Assembly: GCA_037132075.1 (NCBI GenBank) | Contig: JBAXPV010000006.1 | Location: forward strand, 72,724 to 136,723 | Source of the DNA: JBAXPV01 sp037132075 | GTDB lineage: Bacteria > Bacteroidota > Bacteroidia > Bacteroidales > CAIXZF01 | Length of the DNA stretch: 64,000 nt | Direction: 5' to 3' | Part shown: one piece after another, positions 18,393-26,282 of the stretch | Layout of the letters: each line of letters begins with the position of its first letter | Position numbering within the stretch: the first letter of the stretch is position 1 | Position numbers and translations under genes: made by a program | Notes under the pieces: generated by a model | What the model was told of the DNA's origin: nothing | Seen by the model: the letters and a program-made list of their open reading frames with translations, nothing else | Database searches by the model: none

Positions 18393-20138
18393 CTATTCCC
18401 CCAATCCCCCTTCTCCAATAATCCCAAACCCATCTCTGATCAGCTTCTCCAGGGCCGGCTTTTCCTGTTTTCTGATAAGGGCCGTCTTGATTTCTGCAGC
18501 AACCTCAGGGAACCAGGCTTTGGTTGCCAATAACTCATAAAGTTCCATGGGAAGTAGCCAGTCATCGGGATGATTCGACTTAAGTTCTGACCAGATCGTT
18601 GGTAGAAAGTCAGATTTTAAGTCTGCATCACGGATGTGCCTTACTTCATTATACAGTTTAAAAAGATTCCTTGACTTCAAGTCATGTTCGATTTTATGGG
18701 TCTTCTCAATGGGAGCTGGGTAAGTGAGTTCAAACCCATCAGCGTCAGCAGGGCCATTAAATGCTGAGATGATTTTTTCTCCGACCGCCATGTCGTAAAT
18801 GCCCCATTCTGGTTTGAATAAAACTTTACTGTAATATTTCACTGTACATTCCCGGAAGCTCATCAGGATGATTTTGTCATCTCTTCTGAAAATAGAATCT
18901 AAAAGACCTGCTACTACAACGCCAGAGGCAAATTCCAATGTCACTTTCTGTCCTGGAATGTAACCTTCCTCTTGTGATTCTGCTTCAGACAGGTCTTCCA
19001 GAGGCTTGGTTTGCCCTTTGAGCCGTCCAACTGGTGATCCAAAGCCTTCTGCGTGGGTTTCTTTTCCATGACCAGGCAATTGAACATTGCTGAAGCTTAA
19101 ACATGTTGGCCCTTCTGTGATCAGATAGACAGGCTCCTCGTCGAGTTCTTTGGCTTCAATAAAAGTCCCGCTGACTTGTAATCCTGACGAATAAACACAG
19201 CATGCGGTATTGCCCGAATTTATTGCTGCATGAACTCCGTACAAACCGCCTCGTCGTATGGCCATGGTTTCTGCAAATTCTTCGAGAACTTTTGTAAGGG
19301 TTTGGAAATCTGGAGTTACGAATAGCTGAGGCTGTTTGGTTGTGATGTCAAAACTATGATTTTTAGCCTCCAGGGAATAAGGCAAAAGGTGTGCCCCGTT
19401 GTTCAGGGCTGAGAAACTTTCCCCGATAGAGGAAAGAAGCCCTGCCCCATATATCTTAGGATCGTTCAGGTCACCAATAAGACCATACTCGACAGTCCAC
19501 CAATGAAGGTTCCGGATCATGGCCATCTCTGAGGGTTTTCCCATGTCTTTTTCCAGGGATGACAATAAAGTCAAAGCTTCGGAGATGTCTTCTTTCGGTG
19601 AGTTAGGGTCAGCTTTTACGATAGAAAGATGACGTATGGCTTCATAAAGCTGATAGTCACGTTTGGACGAAAATGCTTTGCTTCCAATCTGGCCAAATCT
19701 GACGAGATAATCGGAATATCCCGGATCTGCAATGATCGGGGCATGCCCTGCAGCTTCATGGATGATGTCAGGTGCAGGTGTATATTCGATCTGGTCTATG
19801 GGACGGATATCTGCAGCAATGACAAGCACATGATAAGCCTGGAATTCCATAAATGCGGCAGGAGGGATGAAGCCATCTACGGCTACTGCTGCCCAGCCAA
19901 TGTCCTTGAGGATACGGTTCATTCCATACATATGAGGGATTTCCTCGATGCTGATGCCGGTACGGCCTAATCCATCCACATAGGTGTGGTGGGCAACCTG
20001 GCTCAGGTACCTGACATTCTGCCGCATCACATATCTCCAGATAGAATGATCGCGTGCCGTATAGCTGTTGTAAGGCTGATCTATTACAAAGCTCAGCAGG
20101 TGTTTGGGCAGTTTGTCCAGGACTTGGTTGATTTCCAT
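18393..20138 (-). CDS. phhA: Aromatic amino acid hydroxylase (phenylalanine 4-monooxygenase)
   Basis: 581 residues. The N-terminal half is the pterin-dependent hydroxylase domain: HEAAGH (His127, His132) and Glu217 in WWTVEYG supply the iron-binding triad, and DGFIPPAAFMEFQA and QIEYTPAPD are conserved flanks. The chain is about twice the usual proteobacterial PhhA length; the ~290-residue C-terminal part has no family I recognise, although a long form is what I expect in Bacteroidota. It converts phenylalanine to tyrosine. It is last in a minus-strand operon with homogentisate-pathway genes, 10 bases after the flavin reductase, so it channels phenylalanine into the same route. Confidence 0.9.
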   Translation of the reverse strand: MEINQVLDKLPKHLLSFVIDQPYNSYTARDHSIWRYVMRQNVRYLSQVAHHTYVDGLGRTGISIEEIPHMYGMNRILKDIGWAAVAVDGFIPPAAFMEFQAYHVLVIAADIRPIDQIEYTPAPDIIHEAAGHAPIIADPGYSDYLVRFGQIGSKAFSSKRDYQLYEAIRHLSIVKADPNSPKEDISEALTLLSSLEKDMGKPSEMAMIRNLHWWTVEYGLIGDLNDPKIYGAGLLSSIGESFSALNNGAHLLPYSLEAKNHSFDITTKQPQLFVTPDFQTLTKVLEEFAETMAIRRGGLYGVHAAINSGNTACCVYSSGLQVSGTFIEAKELDEEPVYLITEGPTCLSFSNVQLPGHGKETHAEGFGSPVGRLKGQTKPLEDLSEAESQEEGYIPGQKVTLEFASGVVVAGLLDSIFRRDDKIILMSFRECTVKYYSKVLFKPEWGIYDMAVGEKIISAFNGPADADGFELTYPAPIEKTHKIEHDLKSRNLFKLYNEVRHIRDADLKSDFLPTIWSELKSNHPDDWLLPMELYELLATKAWFPEVAAEIKTALIRKQEKPALEKLIRDGFGIIGEGGLGE

Positions 20139-20148
20139 AATTTATTTA

Positions 20149-21036
20149 TTAAGCGAGGAGTAAGCAAAACGCTTCCCACGCATGTCCTTGTGCTAAAAGA
20201 TCTTTTGCCAACACTTGTCTTTCTGCGGACAAACGTTCGCGACTGTCTCCGAAATTCTTTTGTAAATCGAGCCAGGTTTCTGTTTGACGGGTTTGAGCCA
20301 GGTCCTGGTCTCCCGGAAAATGCTCCAGGTTTCCGAGTTTCCCAAGGTCATTGCCACTAAAATGATGGCTGTCGCGAATGAATACAGGCAATTGGTCAAT
20401 TCCGATTCCCATCTTGGCCAGCGGTTTGGCCACTTTGAAAAGGCCAGGACCGAATGCCTCAATATAATAATCACCCCCCATTCGCCCAACCAAACGGATC
20501 TTCTGAGGGTCGATGTTGCCTGTCGAATCCAGTACATCTTCGTTTACATGCACCAGCAGAATCTCACAAATGACCAGGTTGGCTGCTCCTCCGCCTTCGC
20601 CGGTTTCTATGACCTGGCGTACCTTGCATTCATACTGAACCGGTGATTCCGCAACACGTGGTGGTCGGATCATCTCTGAGGCAATGGGTGTAAAACCAGA
20701 CTTGACAAACTCGTTTACAGAACGCGGGTATTCAGTGCTGGCAAGCGAAACCTGCTCAATCATGTCGTAATTGACTATGTTGATCACCACTTCAGGAACT
20801 TCTTTGATATTCTCATAAGTATGCTTATTGGTATTGTCGCGTCCACGGCGGGAAGGCGAAAATATCAATGTCGTAGGGTTGACTCCAAAAGCATTGAAAA
20901 AGCTGAACGGACTCAGGTTCACATTCCCATCTTTATCGATTGTGCTGGCAAAAGCGATCGGGCGTGGTGCAATGGACCCCAGCATGATCTGGTGCAGGCG
21001 TTGCGAGGTGATGGTATTGGGATTGAATTTCAGCAT
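20149..21036 (-). CDS. Flavin reductase-like (FMN-binding split barrel) protein in the tyrosine-degradation operon
   Basis: I take the start at 21036 (MLKFNPNTIT), one base after the fahA stop; a longer frame begins at 21111 inside fahA. The 295-residue product begins with the split-barrel signature GSIAPRPIAFASTIDKDGN and continues with NLSPFSFFNAFGVNPT, as in the FlaRed/DUF447-like family that binds FMN. The C-terminal ~90 residues are helical and look like an added segment. It sits between fahA and phhA in one tight operon. Possible roles are a maleylacetoacetate-linked step, an auxiliary oxygenase reductase, or a replacement for a missing enzyme; none is demonstrated. Confidence 0.8.
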   Translation of the reverse strand: MLKFNPNTITSQRLHQIMLGSIAPRPIAFASTIDKDGNVNLSPFSFFNAFGVNPTTLIFSPSRRGRDNTNKHTYENIKEVPEVVINIVNYDMIEQVSLASTEYPRSVNEFVKSGFTPIASEMIRPPRVAESPVQYECKVRQVIETGEGGGAANLVICEILLVHVNEDVLDSTGNIDPQKIRLVGRMGGDYYIEAFGPGLFKVAKPLAKMGIGIDQLPVFIRDSHHFSGNDLGKLGNLEHFPGDQDLAQTRQTETWLDLQKNFGDSRERLSAERQVLAKDLLAQGHAWEAFCLLLA

Positions 21037-21037
21037 G

Positions 21038-22312
21038 TCACAGTTCTTTCGCGGGTAATACTGTTGTGATACAATCGCCGAATCCGATGTGTAAGCCGTC
21101 TTTCTCAGCAAAGGCCTTCATCATCACAGTATCGCCATCCTCAAGGAACAAACGCGATTTTCCATCCGCATAAAGGATGGGTTTTGTCCCGTTCCAGGTG
21201 AGTTCCAATAAGGAGCCATAGCTTCCCGGCTCAGGTCCGCTTATCGTACCCGAGGCACATAGGTCCCCGATATTCATATTACAGCCGTTGATGGTATGAT
21301 GTGCAAGCTGCTGACAGATGTTCCAATAGAGATAGGAATGATTCGAAAGACAGATTCGTTTTTCTTCTACATCTTCGGGTTTTACCCATACTTCAAGCTT
21401 GATGTCATAGTTCTTTTTACCTTCATATTGCAGATAGGGAAGCACAGCGGGCTCCTGAACCGGTCCAGCAGTAAGGAAAGGTTCTAAAGCATCCAGTGTG
21501 ACGATCCAGGGAGATACAACAGAGCCGAAATTCTTGGCAAGGAAGGGCCCGAGGGGCACATATTCCCATCGCTGGATGTCACGGGCAGAAAGGTCATTGA
21601 ACAAAAGCATCCCGAAAATGTGATCTTCCGCCTCAGAAGTACTGACACGATCTCCGATTTTGTTAGGCTGGCCAACCACAAAGGCCATCTCCAGCTCGAA
21701 GTCGAGGTTGCGGGAGGCCGTAAAGATAGGCGTGACATTGTCGGTCGTTACCTGTCCCATGGGGCGGTGGAAGTTAGTGCCGCTCACCGCAATAGAAGAA
21801 CTACGGCCATGATAAGCCACAGGCAGATGCCGGTAATTTGGCAACAGGGCATTGTTGGGATCGCGAAACATCGTCCCCACATTGATGGCATGTTCTATGC
21901 CAGAATAAAAATCGGTATAATCTCCAATCTTCACCGGCAACAGCATCTGGACCTCTTTGGCGCTCAGCAAGGCTTCACGGCTGAATTGAACCGACTTCTG
22001 GAGATCGGTACTCCCTTCCGCAAAAACTTCCAGTAGTTTCTCCCTCACCCGTCGCCAGGCCGGACGACCCAATGCGATGAAGTCATTCAAGGTCTCACGC
22101 TTAAAAACCTTTGCATTTTCACCCAAAAAAGAGAAAAAGCCAGCCTCAGCAAGGATCGCCAAATCCACAATGGTATCACCGATGCGCGTGGCCGCAACCG
22201 GTCCCGAAAAATGTGACTTGATGATGCCAAAAGGCAAATTCCACAAAGGGAAATCACTTCCTTCCGGTACCTCAACCCATGACTTTATGCCTATATTTTT
22301 TTCCTTATTCAT
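21038..22312 (-). CDS. fahA: Fumarylacetoacetase
   Basis: 424 residues, the usual length. Metal-binding and catalytic segments of the family are visible: DYTDFYSGIEHAINVG (Asp and His), LDFELEMAFVVG (paired acidic ligands) and LFNDLSARDIQRWEYVPLGPF. The enzyme hydrolyses fumarylacetoacetate to fumarate and acetoacetate, the last step of tyrosine breakdown. It lies 65 bases after the hpd stop, the gap being filled by a short tandem repeat, and is followed by the flavin reductase with one base between them. Confidence 0.95.
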   Translation of the reverse strand: MNKEKNIGIKSWVEVPEGSDFPLWNLPFGIIKSHFSGPVAATRIGDTIVDLAILAEAGFFSFLGENAKVFKRETLNDFIALGRPAWRRVREKLLEVFAEGSTDLQKSVQFSREALLSAKEVQMLLPVKIGDYTDFYSGIEHAINVGTMFRDPNNALLPNYRHLPVAYHGRSSSIAVSGTNFHRPMGQVTTDNVTPIFTASRNLDFELEMAFVVGQPNKIGDRVSTSEAEDHIFGMLLFNDLSARDIQRWEYVPLGPFLAKNFGSVVSPWIVTLDALEPFLTAGPVQEPAVLPYLQYEGKKNYDIKLEVWVKPEDVEEKRICLSNHSYLYWNICQQLAHHTINGCNMNIGDLCASGTISGPEPGSYGSLLELTWNGTKPILYADGKSRLFLEDGDTVMMKAFAEKDGLHIGFGDCITTVLPAKEL

Positions 22313-22322
22313 TCACCCTTTA

Positions 22323-22380
22323 ATTGGTATATTGGTATATTGAAAATTGGTATATTGGTATATTGAAAATTGGTATATTA
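22323..22380. repeat. Tandem repeat of a 23-base A+T-rich unit between hpd and fahA
   Basis: Two full copies of a 23-base unit (core ATTGGTATATT repeated, ending TGAAA) at 22323-22345 and 22346-22368 are identical, followed by a 12-base partial copy up to 22380 that overlaps the hpd stop region by a few bases. The unit is itself two ATTGGTATATTG-like half-repeats. Confidence 0.9.
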
Positions 22381-23478
22381 TAAAGTCCCCCGTCTCCCTT
22401 GTTCCCTTTCAATCGATTCGAACAAGGCCTTAAAATTCCCCTTCCCAAACGACTTAGCTCCTTGCCTTTGGATGATTTCATAAAATACTGTCGGGCGGTC
22501 TTCAACTGGTTTTGTAAACAACTGTAAGAGATAGCCTTCGTCATCACAGTCAATCAGGATGTTCAGCTTTTTCATAACCTCAAGATCTTCTTTGATGGTC
22601 CCGACACGATCAAGAACAGTGTCATAATAGGAATCCGGGACTTCAAGAAATTCAACACCTCTTCTCTTTAATTCAGTGATGGTATGAGCGATGTCATTGG
22701 TGATCATCGCCACATGTTGCACGCCGGCTCCTTTATAAAACTCGATATATTCTTCGATCTGACTTTTACTTTTTCCTTTGGCAGGTTCATTCAGCGGGAA
22801 TTTGATGTAACCATTGCCGTTACTCATCACTTTCGACATCAGCGCGGTATAATCAGTAGAAATGTCGTTGTCGTCGAAGGAGATGATTTGTTTAAATCCC
22901 ATCACGTCTTCATAGAATTTGGCCCAGACATTCATCTGACCCCAGTCGAGGTTGCCCACAATATGGTCAACATACATCAAACCCACTGGTTCAGGGCGAT
23001 ACGCCGGGTTCCACTGAATAAAACCCGGCAGGAAAAGCCCTTGATAGTTTTTACGCTCAATGAATAGGTGAATCGTCTCTCCATAGGTATGAATGCCAGA
23101 TTTCACGACTTCGCCCTTTGCGTCTGTCATCACGGTAGGCTCGAGGTAGGGTTTTGCACCGCGTTTTACTGTCTCCTCATACGCTTTACGTGCATCATCA
23201 ACCCACAAAGCAATAAATTTTACGCCATCTCCATGTTGTTTGACATGTTCGGCGATTTCTGAGTCAGGTCCCAGGGCTGTGGTGAGCACCAGGCGGATTT
23301 TCCCTTGTTGCAGTACATAAGAGGTGCGGTCTGTTAATCCTGTCTCCAGTCCTGCATAAGCAAGTGGTTGAAAACCAAAGGCAGTTTGGTAATAATGAGC
23401 ACTTTGTTTCGCATTACCGACGAAAAATTCAACGTAGTCAGTTCCGTTGAGTGGCAGGAATTCTGTGTTTGCTTCCAT
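22378..23478 (-). CDS. hpd: 4-hydroxyphenylpyruvate dioxygenase
   Basis: 366 residues with the duplicated vicinal-oxygen-chelate fold. Iron ligands are visible in MYVDHIVGNL (His), GVQHVAMITND (His) and VFYEIIQRQG (Glu), and the C-terminal GKGNFKALFESIE is the gating helix typical of the family. It converts 4-hydroxyphenylpyruvate to homogentisate. It is second in the operon, 24 bases after hmgA. Confidence 0.95.
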   Translation of the reverse strand: MEANTEFLPLNGTDYVEFFVGNAKQSAHYYQTAFGFQPLAYAGLETGLTDRTSYVLQQGKIRLVLTTALGPDSEIAEHVKQHGDGVKFIALWVDDARKAYEETVKRGAKPYLEPTVMTDAKGEVVKSGIHTYGETIHLFIERKNYQGLFLPGFIQWNPAYRPEPVGLMYVDHIVGNLDWGQMNVWAKFYEDVMGFKQIISFDDNDISTDYTALMSKVMSNGNGYIKFPLNEPAKGKSKSQIEEYIEFYKGAGVQHVAMITNDIAHTITELKRRGVEFLEVPDSYYDTVLDRVGTIKEDLEVMKKLNILIDCDDEGYLLQLFTKPVEDRPTVFYEIIQRQGAKSFGKGNFKALFESIEREQGRRGTL

Positions 23479-23502
23479 TTTTTTGTGTTTATACTTTTGA
23501 AA

Positions 23503-24660
23503 TTAAAATAACCAGCTTAGATAATAGTCCTTGTCTTCGATCTGCATTGCATCTTCCGTAAGGTAAAGCGGGGCAAAGGTATCCACCATGACCGCCAGTT
23601 CGTTGGTCTCTTTTTTACCGATGCTGCGTTCTGCAGCGCCGGGATGCGGACCGTGGACCAGCCCAATCGGGTGTAAGGTAATTTGTCCTCTTTTTATGTT
23701 GTTTCTGCTCATAAAGTCACCGTCGACATAGTATAGCACCTCGTCGGCATCTACATTACTATGGGCATAGGGAGCAGGGATCGATTCAGGGTGATAGTCA
23801 TACAGCCGTGGCACAAAAGCACACATCACAAAGGCACGGGTCTCGAAAGTCTGGTGGATTGGTGGTGGCATGTGGAGGCGCCCGGTGATAGGCTCAAAGT
23901 CATGGATTGACAGTGTATATGGATAATGATAGCCATCCCAGCCGATCACATCGAAAGGATGAGAGGCGTAATGATACGGAAACATCATGTCGTCCTTTTT
24001 AATCAGGATCTGGAAGTCGCCTTTCTGGTCGAAAGTCTCCAGTTCCATGGGTTTGCGGATGTCGCGCTCATGAAAAGGAGCATGTTCCAGCAATTGTCCG
24101 GCCCGGTTCATATAACGTCTCGGGAACTTATATGGCGAACTGGACTCCACAATAAAAAGCCGGTTGTCAGGCCCGTCAAATTCTATCTGGTAGGTGATGC
24201 CCTTCGGGATCACAATATGATCACCCGGCACAAATGGCAGGCGGCCATACATGCTGTGCAGGGTTCCTTTGCCTTCATGAACAAAGATCAGCTCATGCAT
24301 CGACGAGTTACGGTAGAAGTAATCTGTCATCGACTTTCTTGGGGCTGCAAGACTGATGTGACAATCCTTGTTGAAAAGCACTGTCTTTCTGCTTTTCAGA
24401 AAGTCATCCTCAGGTCTTACCTGAAAGCCCTGGAAGCTACGGTTCTGGGTGTTTTTCTCAACAGCAATACGAGGAGCTACAGACCAGGCTTCTCTCACAG
24501 CGCTTACCATAGTAGGAGGGTGGCTGTGGTAGGTCAGAGAATAGAGGTCATTAAAGCCTTCCGTGGAGACCAGCTGCTCGGTATACAAGCCTCCGTCCGG
24601 CTTGCGAAACTGTATGTGCCTTTTGGAAGGGATGCTTCCAAGTTTGTGATAATGAGGCAT
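23503..24660 (-). CDS. hmgA: Homogentisate 1,2-dioxygenase
   Basis: The ATG at 24660 (MPHYHKLGSIPSKRH) is chosen over an in-frame one at 24696, because the -7 promoter element lies at 24694-24701. The 385-residue product has the cupin-fold signatures of the family: HSNVDADEVLYYVDG supplies a His and a Glu ligand and GLVHGPHPG a second His; MHELIFVHEGKG belongs to the N-terminal cupin half. It opens homogentisate to maleylacetoacetate. First gene of the aromatic catabolic operon. No maleylacetoacetate isomerase gene is found in this cluster. Confidence 0.94.
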   Translation of the reverse strand: MPHYHKLGSIPSKRHIQFRKPDGGLYTEQLVSTEGFNDLYSLTYHSHPPTMVSAVREAWSVAPRIAVEKNTQNRSFQGFQVRPEDDFLKSRKTVLFNKDCHISLAAPRKSMTDYFYRNSSMHELIFVHEGKGTLHSMYGRLPFVPGDHIVIPKGITYQIEFDGPDNRLFIVESSSPYKFPRRYMNRAGQLLEHAPFHERDIRKPMELETFDQKGDFQILIKKDDMMFPYHYASHPFDVIGWDGYHYPYTLSIHDFEPITGRLHMPPPIHQTFETRAFVMCAFVPRLYDYHPESIPAPYAHSNVDADEVLYYVDGDFMSRNNIKRGQITLHPIGLVHGPHPGAAERSIGKKETNELAVMVDTFAPLYLTEDAMQIEDKDYYLSWLF

Positions 24661-24693
24661 TTTCTGATTTATTAAGACCAAATATGAATAAGG

Positions 24694-24701
24694 CAAAGGT
24701 A
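24694..24701 (-). promoter_or_regulatory. Bacteroidota -7 element of the tyrosine-catabolism operon
   Basis: Minus-strand TACCTTTG, about 34 bases before the hmgA ATG at 24660. It overlaps the alternative upstream ATG, which argues against that start. Confidence 0.55.
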
Positions 24702-24793
24702 GAAATATTTTATATTGGATACCTTATTATAAAGGAAATAAATATCAAATTTACTCCATGAATCCACATCAGGTTTTTTAGAATTTTAACAAG

Positions 24794-25723
24794 ATGCTCG
24801 TAAGCTCCAAATGCTCCTTTACATTTTTCGTTTTCTTACTTATCTTTTCCCGAGCCTTTGCCCAGCAGGGGCTTGAAATTAAGACAGAAGAAGATATCCA
24901 GAAAAACATCAATGTTGTCTGTTATAATAACGAAAGTTGTGATTATCTGGCTTTGTTCGACTGGAAGCGCACTCCATTTGTACCAAAAGAACATGGAAGA
25001 GTTACGGTTCATCCTGGTAAAAATTTAATATTCAGTTTGCCAGGCATATATGCAAAAGTATTTTATGATAGGAATGTATCATTGGATCTACTAACGGGTT
25101 TCTATATAAAGGGGAGAATGAACACCCAAGTCAATGATAAAATAATTTATTTGATGCCTGTAAAAGGCAGTAGCATCCTTGTTTCCAGGACTGCCAACCT
25201 GGATTCCCTTATTTTAAATAAGGCTTATTCAGATTGGTACAGTCTTGAATTTCATGTAAAAGAAGGGGATACCGTTTTTGCCTCCAGGGCTGGCGTTGTT
25301 TGTGATGTCAATTATGGCGATAAAATCAGGGACGCATATGCTGTTTACACAAATACTTCAACCAATGTTGAAGTATTTCATAAAGATGGGTCTTTTGCCA
25401 ACTATAATTTATTGAAAAAGGACACTATTTTCGTGAAGAAAGGGCAAAGGATTCGTCCCGGAGACCCAATTGGATTGGTGGACCGGACATACAATATTTC
25501 AAGTTTATTATTCACGATATATTACCTGGATATTTCCAACGTTAATTTTTCGGAACCACTTTTCCCTCAAAAGTGGTATCATTCCCTCACGCCTGGAATA
25601 TTTACTGAAGCCGGGATCATCACTGATTTCACCCAAAGCCGGGAATGTACGTCTTCATTTCCCTTTGATCTGATGTGCCAGGAGCTTAGCAAAAAAGAGA
25701 AAAGGAAATTGGAGGGGAAATGA
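24794..25723 (+). CDS. Secreted degenerate M23-peptidase-like protein
   Basis: 309 residues with a signal peptide cleaved near FAQQ. Residues ~145-260 follow the lysostaphin/M23 pattern: a beta-hairpin core (VFASRAGVVCDVNYGD), the FVKKGQRIRPGDPIGLV segment, and a final strand. However the normal HxH metal motif (HLHFE) is SLLFTIYY and the YAHL position reads YNLL, so the zinc ligands are missing. It is probably a non-catalytic M23 fold, like the LytM regulators of cell-wall hydrolases. The C-terminal 50 residues are polar and Lys-rich. It stands alone, ending just before a decayed toxin gene. Confidence 0.75.
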   Translation: MLVSSKCSFTFFVFLLIFSRAFAQQGLEIKTEEDIQKNINVVCYNNESCDYLALFDWKRTPFVPKEHGRVTVHPGKNLIFSLPGIYAKVFYDRNVSLDLLTGFYIKGRMNTQVNDKIIYLMPVKGSSILVSRTANLDSLILNKAYSDWYSLEFHVKEGDTVFASRAGVVCDVNYGDKIRDAYAVYTNTSTNVEVFHKDGSFANYNLLKKDTIFVKKGQRIRPGDPIGLVDRTYNISSLLFTIYYLDISNVNFSEPLFPQKWYHSLTPGIFTEAGIITDFTQSRECTSSFPFDLMCQELSKKEKRKLEGK

Positions 25724-25726
25724 CAA

Positions 25727-26018
25727 TTAAGGAAAGAAAAATATTTGGGATAAGTTATGGATTTTCCTAAAATAATGTACCAATTTTCAATAACGACAAA
25801 GTTCGTAATAATCCGGGCACCGGTACTTTTCCCTTTCCCTTTAGCAGCAATGGCAATACGGATTTTGTGACAATTTTTCCCAATAGGGGTGCCATGTTCC
25901 GGGTTTTGTTTTAAGTCCTGTACCAGATTAAAAAGTTCTTGTTTCAAAGAAGCATATCTTTTAGTCAGCCGTTTGGCTTGCATCTCAAAACAGAGATTGA
26001 TTTTACCTTATAACTCAT
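25727..26018 (-). pseudogene. RelE/ParE-type toxin remnant
   Basis: The minus strand from ATG at 26018 reads MSYKVKSISV and is then shifted by one base: the following KRLTKRYASLKQELFNL and CHKIRIAIAAKGKGKS segments, in another frame, are typical of RelE/ParE mRNA-interferase-like toxins. Near the 3' end a further shift is suggested, because HNLSQIF in a third frame matches the usual YDKSE ending. The start overlaps the end of the antitoxin remnant, as in intact modules. The product cannot be a normal toxin. The rest of the 25724-26282 gap is occupied by the antitoxin remnant at 26008-26212; the 70 bases after it show nothing. Confidence 0.65.
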
Positions 26019-26212
26019 CTAAGAAATCTTCTGCATTACGAGTTTTTTTTGCCTACCCTGATCAGTTTCATTTCTTCAACAGCTTCCTTTCATTCTTCCA
26101 TCAACAAGGTCTTGGCATCGGTTAATGGCTTGGCTTTTACATAAGAAATACTGTTTAAAACTTCCATTAATGAAGCCGCTTTATTATCAGGTATTTCAAG
26201 TAGTACTTCCAT
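26008..26212 (-). pseudogene. Antitoxin remnant paired with the RelE-type toxin
   Basis: From ATG at 26212 the minus strand reads MEVLLEIPDNKAASLMEVL and YVKAKPLTDAK, then an in-frame TGA interrupts it; after another stretch (KEAVEEMKLIRVGKK) a frameshift restores NAEDFLDEL and a stop. Length, charge and the overlap of its end with the toxin start fit a RelB-like antitoxin. With one stop and one frameshift it is most likely dead. Confidence 0.6.
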
Positions 26213-26282
26213 TTTGATAATTAGTTTTATGTACTCGTTTTTTTGAGTTCAATACCAATATAGACTTAATATCCTGATTCTC

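Noticed and set aside
23926..24675. 249-codon open frame on the plus strand across hmgA
   Set aside because: It lies entirely within the well-supported hmgA gene on the other strand, has no recognisable domain or signal, and its composition follows that of the antisense of hmgA.
24794..25723. Active M23 endopeptidase
   Set aside because: The zinc-binding histidines are replaced, so catalysis is unlikely.
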